Assembly: GCA_036172665.1 (NCBI GenBank)
Contig: CM069874.1
Coordinates: 26,805,946-26,869,945 of the forward strand
From: Prosopocoilus inquinatus
Lineage: Eukaryota; Arthropoda; Insecta; Coleoptera; Lucanidae
Reading direction: 5' to 3'
Length of the DNA: 64,000 nt
Shown piece by piece: positions 1 through 12,000 of the stretch (positions within the stretch are counted from its first letter, which is position 1; every line of letters begins with the position of its first letter). Made by a program: the position numbers and the translations under genes. Below the pieces are notes generated by a model that saw only the letters and a program-made list of their open reading frames with translations, was not told where the DNA came from and made no database searches.

Positions 1-2961
1 ATTAAAAATTAAGAAAAAATATAGATATTAAAAAACAAGATGTAATTAAATAGTAGTTAATAAGACATTTGGATAAATGTTACAACCCGAGTTCATAACA
101 AGATATGTATATACAGTCGGCGAGAACCCTTCATTCCTCTTTAACGAACCCGCTAAACTTGCAAACTTACGGAGAACTACACGAATTCACGACTACATAC
201 ATCGTTTGAAACTTGCTATGTAGACGTTAACTTAATAGATGACCTTATTACATAAGTTTACGACCCTTCTTGCGCGTTTTGATCAGCCAATCCTCTTTTT
301 AGGAGCTCGCACGTTGTATAAATGATTCATACATGCACTACCCTTCACATTTCGCCCTTATTTATGTTGTTACAAAACACGGTACACTTCAAACTAATAT
401 GAAATTTGTTTTCTAAAGATCTAGAGCATCGTTTCTCAACCCGATGGTCGCGATTGGATATATGGATACGTTTTAGTCGGTTACAAAAAATAAACCTCCT
501 AAGAAACCTTTTCTTAGTGAATCAAAAACAAATGTTGACAAAACATATACCATGCATATTTTTTTATTTGTAGGTACTATGAATACTTTTATAAAAAGTC
601 AATGCATTGTATATGTATAGTTGATTGCCTATAAATTGCAGTAAAACAATGCGGTGACAAGTTTTTTTTTTTATAAAAAGTATACACAGTTGCTATATAT
701 ACAAATAAAAAAAACTCGCGGTTGAGTAGCTTCTTCGATTGTATATTGAAAGTGCGGCTTTCGCAATATATTTATTAGAGCGTTGAAACCAATTGCAATA
801 CATTTAGATTTTTAATTTCATTTGATAATCGTTTTATCAATTGGTGAATGGAAACAAATAATTCCATTATTGTAAATAATTTGTTATCTGGCCTCGTCCG
901 TGAAACGCGGTTGTTTGTTAACCGCGTATATATTTAGTTAAGCTATTATTGATAGTTTATAATAACATGAAAAAAATATATTACCGACCACCCATAAAAT
1001 AAACTCAGCGTTTGTTGCTATAAATAAAAATTAAAAAGAAAACTTATGGTATAGTGTAAAAATGTTTAGAGCTGGGCTTGAAAAAAGCAAGGAAATAACA
1101 AAATGAAGCATATTGCAGCGTTATTGTTATTTTTCGTACAACAATTTTTGTTTATAAAAACGCATATAAATTTTTGTTAACATGAAACTCTTATAGGTCC
1201 AGGGTCGTGACCTTTTTGTTTGTTGTTTATAACAATCGTTTGGGTTCTTTTCTAATTGTTATAAATAAAAGCTCAACTATAATTTTGAATTAAATTCAGA
1301 ACAAATTAAAATCGTTTATTTTCTTCTATGGGTTTACTTAATATTTTTTTTTTGATTTTGCAACAATAAATGAAATGTATTTCTTTATTTTAAACGGATT
1401 ATAACAAACTAAGTTCTTGCTATAGAGTTATTAACTGTTTGATATTTATTTTTGTGATACTGATACGCTAGCTTTCCTTTAAGTGTTTATTACTTGTCTT
1501 GACATTTTACGTTGAATTTATATGAACAATCTTTTTTAAAATTGATAAGTTGCTAAATAGTTCCCGACGTTATGTTAATATTTTTGTTCATCTTACGACT
1601 TTTGTCCCATCTGCACTTTATTATTAGTGTACACGCACGCACACGTTCATAAATTTAATTCATTTCGACACTATACTTCCGTTTTTAATTGACTTTTTTG
1701 ATGACACCCGACGTTATCTTTGCTGGTATTTTGTGTCTTCTTCGCTTCATCCCCTTTATGTAGATCATACAAGAAAAACATCTCCCTCTCGTTTTCTCCT
1801 TAGAGCGCGTCATTCCCAATTTCTACTAAACACTTTTTTGCTAAATGTGTTTTATTGCTTTTCACAAAAAAACTATTTCCTTATTACTGTTGCTACCGAC
1901 TTATGTAATATTTTACAATTTTCCTAAATATATTCTCTTTACGGATATTAAACAATGATCTCCGTACATATTTTGTTTTGTTTCCACGAATGTGTTTCTC
2001 GTTGTCGTGATGCTTGAAGACTCCTTGGCCGAAGATGAACATTTTGGCTTACAATGTGTTCACCTTTTCCTAGGCTTAAGAGATGCCTTCATATCAACAA
2101 AGTCCTGCAGTTCTTTGTTACAACGTAGAAGCTTCAAGACTGACTTTAGGTTGCGGTTCAATGTGTTTTGTCGTAACCCATATCATTTAATTCATGGAAC
2201 AAAATTTGTGTTTTAGTGTAAGCATTATTTGAGGCGAAGTACCTTGGAATTACAATTCTCCTTTGATACACGAAAATTACACTGACTTTAAACAAAATTC
2301 TGATACGAAATCATAATAATAAATCCCAAAAATGTAAGAAAAACTTATTTACTTTTTAACATAATCAAAATTAAACCTTCAATTAAAATAACATAGCAGT
2401 ATGTATAAAACAAAGCAAGTTTTGCTTCAAGGAAAAAAAAATGTGGCAATGTAATAAAACTTTAATAAAACTCACGAACTACCATTCCGCTTAAAAATAT
2501 TTCCCGCAAAGCGTTTCAGGAGATCGACTCTCAAATAAAGAAGGGGAGTTAAGGACTCAGCTCTCATATTTAGAAAATGTCTTAATAGTAAACGAGCAAA
2601 AAACCTGCGTCGTTTATTCCGAAGAACATTCGGCAGAAGAGCGGCGGTGGTATTATCACCTCGAGCTGTAATACTCCGTGCGGGAGCGCTACCTTTTATT
2701 GTAATAGTTGAAACAAAAAAGAAGGTCGGTGTAATATACATTCGGCCGGCTACCAGAAAAATCTTTATTGCGATTTCTAGTGTATTTGCTCGCGTACCTT
2801 CCAGTTACGACAAAAAGTTTTCTGTTATAAAGAGGGTTTAGTCCATACTTGACGTCAATTTAACTTTTCTGTTTCCAAAGAGCGGAACACTTTGTGATTC
2901 TGATTTCACCAAATCATAACATTTTATTTATTACAACATTAAAAATTAGAACAGATAAAAT
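1..2961. other. AT-rich DNA, no gene recognised
   Basis: No coding region, RNA gene or bounded repeat is recognisable. Homopolymer T and A tracts are frequent. The stretch 2540-2841 is less AT-rich and has an open frame of about 100 codons on the plus strand rich in Arg and Lys; it matches no family I know and lacks a convincing start. Confidence 0.5.
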
Positions 2962-3124
2962 AGCGACAACTTACGATCGCTTTTTGACCTAACATTGCAG
3001 TAGGATAGACAAATTGAAGCGGGATTTGCTCCTAATAAGTCCTCATAAGCAGGGCTGAAACAGCTGTACAGGGGCTACTCGAGGTTTTCACTGTAATCAA
3101 AAACGATTTGCACAAAATTTTTCT
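2962..3124 (+). mobile_element. Hammerhead-ribozyme (retrozyme/Penelope-type) repeat, partial copy A
   Basis: Two pieces of the ribozyme repeat lie back to back. Bases 2962-3043 are the repeat's tail in minus orientation and begin with the family's terminal hairpin (AGCGA...TCGCT, 2962-2981). Bases 3048-3124 are the 3' half of the ribozyme and its flank in plus orientation, including GGGCTGAAACAGCTGTACAG. The 5' half of the ribozyme, with the CUGANGA box, is missing, so this copy cannot fold into a hammerhead. The same tail-inverted-against-ribozyme arrangement is seen near 6.0 and 60.0 kb. Confidence 0.75.
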
Positions 3125-3592
3125 AATTAAAAATTAGGATATTGTCGGTAAGTGACCTATTAGATTACATTGGAAACTGTTTTACAAGTTGTTCAAAATT
3201 GTACATGCTTATAATGGGTAACGAACTATTTAAGTAACAAAAAATCAATCACGGCGGACTTCCGGTTCTACCAGAAGTCGATACTAACTTTCTTATTTAA
3301 ATAAAACATATATAATGAGTGTGCAATTGAAAAGTTCATCAAGCAGGTTTTGATTTTTTGATTAAAGAAAATAGAGCGAAAAAGGGTTGACTTCGTGAAT
3401 TGACTGAAGTCTAACAGATGGTGGTTTTTGTACGACTTTCATTTCAAGTCCGCAATGGCTTTCACTATAATATATAAATAAATTACTACAAACTTACCTA
3501 CATTAGTTCTTTTTTGACAAAAAAGATCTTGATGATTAATTTATTAACCGTAACAGAATATGATTTGACTCTTTCGGTATTACGCGCTGATA
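3125..3592. other. No gene recognised
   Basis: AT-rich sequence between a ribozyme repeat and the readable 3' end of the BEL/Pao remnant. It could hold decayed 3' sequence of that element, but no integrase motif or LTR was found. Confidence 0.4.
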
Positions 3593-4463
3593 TTCGTTCT
3601 AAATGGTACTAAATGGTCATGCCAAATAAAGAGGGGCTGCAGTATACTCGAAATACAACTCTCTTATGCCCATATACTTTTATTTTGTCATCGACTCTCT
3701 GCCAAATAAAACGAAGAAAATCTTGGCTACTCTCCTGAACAACGATTTGCAAAAAAGCCTTCGCAATGTCAGATATTACACCAATTTTTTGTAATCGAAA
3801 ACTTATTGATAACTAAGGAATCAGTTCTATTAGGTTTGGTCCGTTTTGTAAACAATCATTCAGATAGGTTTTCCTTTTCCAAGAGCAGACACATCAAATA
3901 CGGGTCTTATTTTGGTAGTTGCACCTTAAGATATAATAACCGGACGATATGGTAAGTAGTAAACTGGTCCAGATGCGTTTAGCTCTGTCACGTCTTCTAT
4001 TACATCCATATGTTCCAACTCTAAAAATATGACCCTATTCTTTATAACATTGCTCAATCTTTTCTTGGCTATATTGAAGTTTTCAGGAAGTGATCCATGA
4101 TCTGCGCTCCAAGGCATGTGTACTTTATATCTTCCCTTCTCGTCAATATTCACTGAATTCTTGAAATGAATTTTTACTTCTTTAATTCCTTGCTTAGATT
4201 TTCTTCCTCCTGGATCTATAATTCCCAGAACAACTAAATGCCATAATTCTTCAATCTTCATTTCTTTTATCAACAGTGCTGTAACTGACATTGTCGAGTA
4301 ACTGTTGCTTAATTGGTATCTTCCCAAGGAGAGTCCTACCTAAATGTGTAGCTGTGGCTACTAATCCATTATTGAGGCTATACTGATGGCCAGTAAACCA
4401 CTTTCCTGCAACAATTGCGCCTATTGGTATTCTATTGGTCCATGTTCTTTGCATTCTCTGCAT
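3593..4463 (-). pseudogene. BEL/Pao reverse transcriptase remnant
   Basis: The part nearest the protease reads GLVATATHLGRTLLGKI (near 4360), then, after a frameshift, KEMKIEELWHL, a HMPW motif, and YYLPYRPVII at 3930. Further left, IRPVFDVSA (near 3890) and DIAKAFLQI (near 3760) mark the start of the reverse transcriptase palm, followed by RVVFRVYCSP near 3660. Compared with the family, residues are deleted before the RPVI segment, and several stops interrupt the palm. The catalytic YxDD box is not reached. Confidence 0.88.
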
Positions 4464-4479
4464 TCCACATTTTCTTAGC

Positions 4480-4900
4480 TCAGCTACGTATAAACCATTG
4501 TATAATGTCGTCCCAATATTAGGACAAATTACTGATTGACCTGAAGCTTCAAATTTACATTACATTTGCACTCACCAATCTAATCTCAAAGCTCGTATGC
4601 TCTTTTTTCAGTTAAATTTTCACCGAAGAGAGAATGACAAATATTCTCCTGTCTCTTAAGTTTGTAGCAAATTTGAAAGTTAGATTTGTATTCCATCTCT
4701 TTAACAATAGGTTTTAAAATGTATGATTGTGACGTGTCGATCAAAGCTTATACTTCGCGTGTAGTTGTGTCATTACGTATTTTTGCCCTTAACGTTTGTA
4801 AAAACACGTGTGTTTCAGAAAAATGCATGCCAATGCATCATTATCATCGCTAATGGATTTATCTAGTTTATCCAAGGGTTTATCATTGTGACTACTACTT
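4480..4900 (-). pseudogene. BEL/Pao aspartic protease remnant
   Basis: The minus-strand translation contains ALIDTSQSYIL near 4735, followed by a Lys/Glu-rich stretch and HSLFGENL near 4625. This is the layout of the retropepsin (DUF1758-like) domain of BEL/Pao polyproteins. The Gly that normally follows the catalytic Asp-Thr is absent, so the active-site triad is broken. A stop codon lies just upstream of the motif. Confidence 0.75.
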
Positions 4901-5159
4901 GACGGTTTTTTATTAATTGTCAACATATAGCACACATATAGTAACGTGTTGAAAACTGCATACAATTCACCTTAACTTCTGCTTGCATTTTTTACTCATA
5001 TGTCTTCTGTTCAGACAAAATTTTTCACTTCTCCTGCAGACTCAATTTCTGTTCTTTAAAGCAAGCGTCATTATCGTGCTTTCCATTGCAAAATATTATT
5101 TCTTTTCCTTTTGTCGCCAATTAAATATGCTCATCGTGTTCTACTTCTCTTTTCATAAA

Positions 5160-5875
5160 AATCATTAAACTCTAAAGACGAGTTTGAATTGACCCACCTG
5201 TATCTAATCTTTGCCACACTCGTGGCAGTTGTACTGAAAGACATGATTCCACCAATGGATATAATATTGCAGCACATTTTCTATTGTAACAACGCCTAGT
5301 GTTTCTAAAGCGATCTATGCAATCGTGTAATACCTATGACAGATCACTTCTATTTTCTTCTTGGAGTTCAAAAACAAGTTTCAGCAATTCTCTGACATAA
5401 ACCCCACAATTAATTCATCCCTTCCGAAACGAGACTTGACATATTCAATTGCCTTCGGAGTTTCTGTTAATGAAAAGCTTCTAACAGCTTCTTGAGCCTG
5501 AGAGCCAGGTACATACAATAATTTGCAGCAAATATTGGAACTCGTCTTCGTTTGGGTATGGCAGCATCTTGTATCCTTTCTTAAAAGTGCTTCAGAATGA
5601 CAATCTTTCTGCTACATCACCATTAAATTTCTTCAGTTCCAGATGAGGAAGTTGAATTTACGCTTCTTTACAGATGAAACATTCTTTACAGTACTGCTGT
5701 CACTACTTTGACTGTTTGCGTCATCTTTTGCTGACGGCTCAAGAATGTCATTCAAACGTAGGTTTAGATTTATGAATTTTTGCTTGTACCCATTTGACTT
5801 TTGCATCTTTTTCTCCAAAACTAAGATGTATCGTCAACGGCCTACACACTTTCATAAATTTCCGCAAATGTTTTC
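5160..5875 (-). pseudogene. BEL/Pao gag remnant
   Basis: The minus-strand translation carries the landmarks of the insect Pao gag domain: a FNGD motif with following Trp/Ser-Phe context near 5610, a GSR motif near 5500, VYVRELLKLV near 5400, and an LYPLVESCL motif near 5265. In-frame stops and frameshifts interrupt it repeatedly. Gag of this family forms the particle that carries the element RNA. The zinc-knuckle-side sequence (FC...KHDNDACF, near 5075) continues beyond the left edge given here. Confidence 0.8.
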
Positions 5876-6037
5876 CCTAGAAAAATGTAAGCAGCGACAC
5901 TCTGCGATCGCTTTCTGACCTTACATTGCATTAGGACTGACAAATTGAAACAAGTCATCCCATACAAGGCCCTCAAAGCATAAGGAAAGTTTTAACAAAT
6001 TTTGTTGCAAATCATCTTTGAATGAAGCGAATCCCTT

Positions 6038-6103
6038 GATCATCTTCTGTATACCTGTTTCATTTCGTTTTTGCATCCTCGTCAGCAGAAGCGTAACTTG
6101 ATC
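6038..6103 (-). ncRNA. Hammerhead ribozyme, type I, module b
   Basis: Minus strand: inner stem I CTTCTG/CAGAAG is fully paired and the outer stem I GATC/GATC is paired, with an internal loop between them. The core has CTGACGA and GAAAC. Stem II is weak (GGATGCAAAAACGAAAT). The stem III/cleavage segment AGGTATA differs from the family's AGCTGTA, so activity is doubtful. Its stem I pairs differ from those in the other copies yet still pair, which supports a real RNA fold. Confidence 0.65.
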
Positions 6104-6116
6104 TTTCTACTGCAAA

Positions 6117-6167
6117 CCGACTATTTCAGCCCTATTTGGAGCCTCATCAGCAGAATCGTAGCTCGGG
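6117..6167 (-). ncRNA. Truncated hammerhead ribozyme, module a
   Basis: Minus strand: stem I 5' strand (CGAGCTACGATTCTG), an intact CTGATGA box, stem II GGCTC/GGGCT and GAAA are present. The sequence then jumps to the next module, so stem III and the 3' strand of stem I are absent. It cannot form a complete ribozyme alone; pairing with another copy is conceivable but untested. Confidence 0.6.
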
Positions 6168-6255
6168 ATTTCCACTGCAAACAAAATAAGGCTCAAACTG
6201 CTCGAGGGATTCATTGCAATCAAAAAAGATTTGCAACAAATTTGTTTAGAGGTTT

Positions 6256-7059
6256 CCCTGGACATTATATCTATTAATTGATTTACTATATTGGTGAATG
6301 ACTGCCGGAGAACAGATCTAGACTTCTTCGGATGCTCGATTCCACTCGTACGCCAATTAGAAAATCACAATTCTGTAAAACTGTGTGATATAACCGTCCC
6401 ACTTACGGGTATTTGGCCCGAAAAGCTGGCCAAAAGTCGAATGATACAAAATCGTGAATTTGACTACAATAACTATTACCTAAGATAGAACAATACTTAG
6501 GGATCAAGAGGATAAACTTATTTTTTTCCTCGGGTAGATGAACAAAATACCATCAAAGGGATCAAAGCACATTAGTCGGTTGTGTTAAACGTACATGCCT
6601 AACTCAAAAAATAATTAAATTTAAACTGCTTCTAATTCTTCTTTGAAGCTATATGCTGTGATTTTTGCAACGGAAGATGTTCAGCCAAGTAAGCACTGTT
6701 GATATCAACCATTATTTTTTAAATGCTATTGTCAGTATTTAAAATATTTCAAACTAACGATATTTCAAATTTATGTTGTTGAATTTTCGGTTATTAGTGT
6801 AAATCGAAAGAGTTTTCTTATATGTCAGGGCGTTTTCGGGTCGATTTTTTTCAATTATGTTTTACAGTAAGTAAGATACTTTAAATATCTGAAGATATCG
6901 GCTGCCGAAATTTGCCTATAAATTTATGATATTATTTTCTTGATGCTGTGTCTTGCAATAGTAGGCAAAAAATTTGCAAAAAACTAGACTTTATGCAACA
7001 CGACATAGTTCTACATATCCTGAAGAACAAAATAAAAAATTCATACACAAACTGTCATG
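6256..7059. other. No gene recognised
   Basis: AT-rich spacer between the ribozyme repeat and the Tc1-like element. Short open frames exist but show no family motifs. Confidence 0.4.
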
Positions 7060-7465
7060 TACAGGTGTTCATGAAAATCCGCTACTATAGCTAACTTTCT
7101 TATTTGAATTTTTACGAAGTAACTTAAATTAGTAATAAAGTTTCAGGATTTTTCCTCCTCGATTTTATGGTGCTTCGGAAAACATATGACTATCAAGTTT
7201 TCGAGATTTTCTATTGTTTATTGTGTCCATTTTAAATGGAATGTTAGGTATTTTATCTTCGCATCGCGTTCAAGATATTAAATTAATTAAGTTTCTAAAA
7301 TATCATCTCCAAAAGCTTACTACCGTGCCTTCAATTGAATTCCTCATTAAAGTGGGCTATGATTTCACAGTTTTTTTTCTCCTAACATTTGCAGCACTGA
7401 TAGCTGTTCAATTATTTAATTAAACAAATGTCAAATTGACACTTTGTATTTTCAATTAATTCAAA

Positions 7466-8521
7466 ATGTTAGAATTACAGCACAAAATATTTATTGTTGG
7501 AAGTTATTTTCAAACCGGTAGAATAGAAAATGGAGAGTTAGTTTATTCAATTAATCAGTGTGTACAGAAGTTTCGACAGCAGTTTCCTAATTTTGCTATT
7601 ACTTATGAACAGCTAGTTAAACATATCCATGCTTGTGTTCTTAAATTTCGTGAAACAGGATCACTTAGTCGCAAAACAGGGAGCGGAGCAGCTAAGAAAA
7701 GGACTGCAGCCTGCATTGAAGATGTTCGGGATCGAATGGAACACTCTCCCAAGAAATCTATTGCGAAACTTTCACAAAAAGTTCAGCTATCAGTGGGAAC
7801 ATGTCACACTATTCTTAAAAAAGACTTAAAGCTTTATCCATATAAGATTCAAGCAGTCCACGAACTCAAGCCAGTAGATTTTCACAGAAGAACAGAATAT
7901 TGTCAGTGGTTTCTTGATAACTTAAACAACGACGACATTCTTGACAAGTGTTTCTTTTCCGATGAGATCTGGTTTCATCTCTCAGGGTATTTAAATAAAC
8001 GGAATATGAGAATATGGTCAGTAGAAAATCCCCATGAATTTGTGGAAACTCCATTACATCCATTAAAAATTTGTGTTTGGCTAACAGTGTCAAGAAGGCG
8101 TATCAGCGGACCAATATTTCTTAACGACTCAGTAACTGCTGAAAGGTACCGAAATGAGTTATTAGAATCTTTCATTAATCAACTACATGATGATGAACTT
8201 ACAGAAGGGTTTTTCAGCAAGACAATGCTACTGCCCACACAGCTCATCAAACAATGACTTTCCTGCAGTAGTTTTTCGATAATCGGATTGTGAATTTTCC
8301 TGCAAGGTCTCCGGATCTCACAGTTATGGATTACTTCATTTATCATGAAAAACACAGTTTTTAGAACTACGCGTCACACAATCGAAGAACTTCGTGCGGG
8401 CATTACAGATGTGTGTGCTAACATAACCCCCGAACACTTAGCAAACGGGTTTGAAAACATGAAACGCAGAGTACGCTTATGTATTCAAGCTGAAGGAGAG
8501 CACTTTGAGCATCTACTTTAA
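7466..8521 (+). pseudogene. Tc1/mariner-superfamily transposase, frameshifted
   Basis: The gene starts at ATG 7466 (MLELQHKIFIVGSYFQTGR), giving the helix-turn-helix (DUF4817-like) N-terminus common in insect Tc1-like elements. A linker follows, with HPYKIQ-like sequence, then the DDE domain: FFSDEIWFHLSGY gives the first Asp (about residue 167). After a frameshift near 8205, FQQDNATAHTAH gives the second, and SPDLTVMDYF the third, about 35 residues later. A TAG interrupts the segment between the last two. The C-terminus, EGEHFEHLL and TAA at 8521, matches the usual family end. Such enzymes cut and paste the element at TA sites. Frameshift and stop make this copy non-functional as read. Confidence 0.88.
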
Positions 8522-8707
8522 ACTTTAATGTTGTGTTTTTATTTGATGTCATTGTCAGTACTGACAGTTAATGACAACTGTTTTCTCTAGAATTGTGCCG
8601 CCAACTTCATAAAAAAAATCATAGCTTATTTTAATGAGGAATTCAATTGAAGGAACGGTATTTTAGGAATATAATTTAATTTTATAATTAGTAACTAAAT
8701 CTTGGTA

Positions 8708-9076
8708 CTCACGGAAAATGGCTACAATAGCTAATTTTTTCATTTGAAATTTCAGTAGGTAGCTTATAAATCAGAGAAATTTCAGGACTTTTCCTGCTCG
8801 AATTAATGATACCTGAAGAAAAATAAATGAATAAATATCAGGTTTACGAGATTTTCGATTGTTTTCAACTTTTTTAAATGATACGATGATAAAAAATGTA
8901 ATGTTCGTTTAAGGAAATTGAAAACAATGGAAAACCTCGTAAATATGATAGTCATTTGTTTTTCTGATATTACTCTAAATTCGAGCGGGAAAGTCTTGAA
9001 ACTTCTAATATAGGTTACTTCATAAAAATGCAAATAATGCAATTTGCTAGTGTACCGGCTCCTCATGAACATCCTG
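8708..9076. mobile_element. Foldback unit at the right end of the Tc1-like element
   Basis: Bases 8708-8870 and 8895-9076 are inverted copies of the same outer terminal repeat around a short spacer, with TA on both sides (8706-8707, 9077-9078). This is either a MITE of the same family inserted next to the autonomous element's end, or a duplication of that end. It encodes nothing. Confidence 0.65.
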
Positions 9077-9078
9077 TA

Positions 9079-12000
9079 TAATCTCGGAAATTAAAGAGAC
9101 GTCTTGCGGCGAACGGATAGATCATATTCACTCATGTTGCTTCTTGAACAGTAACTTCAATAGGGGGCAGGAATTAAAAGAAATTCATGTGGTGCATAAT
9201 TAAAGTGTGCGCCCGGTATATGGTAACATAAAACAAATTTTAGCCCAAAATACTTTATTGTCACCGAATAAACGCGAAAATATGAAAAAATAATTTTGGC
9301 CAACTTTTTGGGTCCAATACCCCTATGTTCGTCCCACAAATTCACAGTTGAACAAACTCTGGTCGCCAAATTTTGTGTAAAACGCACTTGTGATAGAGAT
9401 GATTACTATCCGTGGTCACTCAAGTTCTTTCAAAAATAACTATTTCCTTCTGAGAAACATGATATAATTTATTTTTCCATTGACATACATTCATTGACAA
9501 CCAAAACTTTTTCTTAGCCTAACTATTAGCGTAATTTGTATTAAATATTCGTCTCTTAACATTTTCAAATGTAGTTACGGTATGTCATTAGCAGACTTAG
9601 GATTGTTTGGGGGTCGTCATGGTTATACTATACGAGGACCAATAGTTAGTGTACATACATCACAGTACAACCAGTGAGTAACATACATTCGCCACTCGTG
9701 CATTGTGTAGCTATGGCAACGCCCGAAACATCCGAAGTATGGTAATTAGCAAGGGCTTCTAATCTCAAACTTAATGTTTTTGCCAACAAGTAAGGTAAGA
9801 ATCCCGTTAGGTACATTTTTTTAGTCACTTTTAACGTTTTGATCTTCATTACTCTGCCTCTTATCACTGTACGTACGTATCTTTTTTAAGCATAGAGCTT
9901 TTACAGGAAAAAGAATTTCCTTCCACTGACTATAGTACAAAAATTAAATATAAAACAACATATACCTTATTTAATGGACCTATCGTCAACTAATAATTTG
10001 TGGACTCCCTATCAACCCTTACAGGATTTTAAGGTGATTTTCACAAAATGACTATTTTATTATAAAAAGAGGGTATACCTACCTGCATAAAGGTACTTTT
10101 CCAGTCCCTGTAGATGTAATTTTCAGAAAATGAAAGAGCTACGTAATTACGAGTAAATTGACATGTATGTGTGTATGAAGGCAATTCGGACAAGAGCGAA
10201 CGAGATGTTTTAAAAGTGAAAGGCTGGATGAACACGGGGAAACGACACTAAAGGAATAAATTAGGTGAAAGGGAAGAGTTCTAATTAATTTCGTACAATG
10301 GGACTCGTGAGAGTGCTCGGATGATGCAAAAAGTAGACGTTTAATTCGCTGAGCAACAATTAGCAATTTGCTATTGCTGTTGCTAAAATTACAAAAGCAG
10401 TTAATACATGCTATTTCAGTAACAATTATCCTTGACTTTAATTATCACCTACATCTTCGATATATTTTTAATAGCCTTAAAATACAGATGTATGCAGTGG
10501 AAAATATTAAATAACTTATTTCGAATGTCGTAGTCATTTCCTTGTGTTTTTATGTTTTCTAATTTTACGTTTTTTTTTTTTTGTTTTGGATTTTTTGATT
10601 CAACAATAATTTATTCTAAATAATATTTATTCTAAATAAATATGTAATAACAATAGAAAATTAAATAGGTAAAATTAAAAAAATGAAGGCGGAAATAAAA
10701 TTTTGTGAAAAAAATTATTCTTCCGTGAAGGAGTAAAATCTAAAATTTACACAAACAATTAAGAAGAAATAAAGCACGTATTATGAAATTGACTTTCCCT
10801 TTCAAATAAATAAATGTAATAAATTACGGGAGAGAAAAGCTGGAGAAAGTAAAACAAATTATAAAAAAATAATAAAATAATTATAATGATAAAAATTTTC
10901 ACTACAACACTACAGTACGAAAATACAGACATAATAATTAAAAAAAAAACTAAAAAACTAAAGACGACACAAAAGAACGAAAATTAAAATTGCAACTTGT
11001 TCAGAATGGTTAATAAAATATGTCTTTGAAATTCACTTGTTTAATTGGATTTGTAAACAAAATATGTTACCACAAAATTGCCAGACAATTAATGTGTTCT
11101 GCATAAAATAAAATTATTTTTCTCAATATTTTGCTTTTCATAGAATTTTCTTTATGACACTTTTCAAACTCAGTCATGAAGGGAGTAGATTTTTTATCAA
11201 AATCTCTCTAAAGAAGTTCAGAATTTATATTTTGTAGTTTATATATTAAAACAAGAATCGGTAAGTCTCGTTTAAATATGGAAAATTTCCCTCAAGCATT
11301 CAAACCAGACGTATTACCCGACATTATTAAAAATATCTGAATTAATCATGCAGGTACTCAAAGACACTCGTTTAAATTCATACCAGGCTTCCCAGACAAG
11401 GTGGTTTCCCGCAAATTCGCCTCCCCTTTCCGCATTTAAATTAGACAAATGCGTTTAATTTTTCGCGCGTATTTTAGAATAATTACCCGGTGCGGTAACA
11501 AAGGCTTTCGAGTTTTCGCAAGGTGAACGCTCCGAGGCCATAATTAATAATACCGCCCTGTACAAGCGGAAGTCTAATGTATTTTATTGTTCTGCGTTTC
11601 TGGTACGGGAAGTACAAGATGCTTTCCGCGAGTCAAATATATTACACCCTCCTAACTCTTGGCGTAACTACGTGAGAATTAGGCTCGGGCCAAACGACGT
11701 TTACACAAATAACAGAGGCAATTATCTTAGGCAAACGTAACAGATCCAATGCTGATGATTTTATGTGTGCTCTGTTTTATATTATACACCTTGTTGGTCA
11801 TTATTTATACACCTACACCAATGTATTTTCACAGAAGTTTTCTTTGTAATTTAAGTAAACTTCTTTAAATAAATTTTCTAAGTATGTTTACATTATGCAC
11901 CACGTACAGAACGGACTTTTCAATTCGTTAATATACAGGCTGCTACAAATTGGCTCTATTTAATGGTATTAAAATCCAATGTAAGAAAAAATTATACCTT

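Larger units (their letters stand above)
3593..5875 (-). mobile_element. BEL/Pao LTR retrotransposon remnant
   Basis: Reading leftwards on the minus strand, gag, protease and reverse transcriptase segments follow in the order typical of BEL/Pao elements. All three are broken by stops and frameshifts. No LTRs, primer-binding site or integrase are recognisable, so this is an internal fragment of about 2.3 kb from an element that is usually 5-7 kb. A ribozyme repeat abuts its upstream side at 5893. Family assignment rests on motifs in three separate domains; the true boundaries are unknown. Confidence 0.85.
5893..6255 (-). mobile_element. Hammerhead-ribozyme repeat, copy C with tandem ribozymes
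   Basis: On the minus strand this copy has two ribozyme modules in tandem about 65 nt apart, then the 3' flank and a tail ending in the conserved hairpin AGCGA...TCGCT (5893-5912). A second 3' flank lies in the opposite orientation at 6200-6250, making the element palindromic: it pairs imperfectly with 5996-6042. Dimeric ribozymes are typical of retrozymes and of Penelope-like terminal repeats. No protein is encoded. Confidence 0.8.
7062..9076 (+). mobile_element. Tc1/mariner-superfamily element with long inverted ends
   Basis: The left end after TA (7060-7061) starts CAGGTGTTCATGAAAATCCG. The right end (about 8895-9076, before TA at 9077-9078) is its inverted counterpart over about 170 bp, starting CAGGATGTTCATGAGGAGCC in reverse complement. 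A second inner inverted pair, about 7270-7372 with 8598-8700, flanks the transposase. A third copy of the outer end lies at 8708-8870 in the same direction as the left end. The element holds one broken transposase gene. TA flanks and the DDE-type gene fit the IS630-Tc1-mariner superfamily. Confidence 0.82.

Noticed and set aside
2540..2841. Basic open frame of about 100 codons
   Set aside because: No start codon context, no recognised family, and overlapping open frames on the opposite strand; likely chance in less AT-rich DNA.
3000..6300. LTRs of the BEL/Pao element
   Set aside because: The repeated sequences near 3.0 and 5.9 kb that flank the remnant are ribozyme repeats with known hairpin ends, not LTRs; they lie in head-to-head orientation and share no LTR features.
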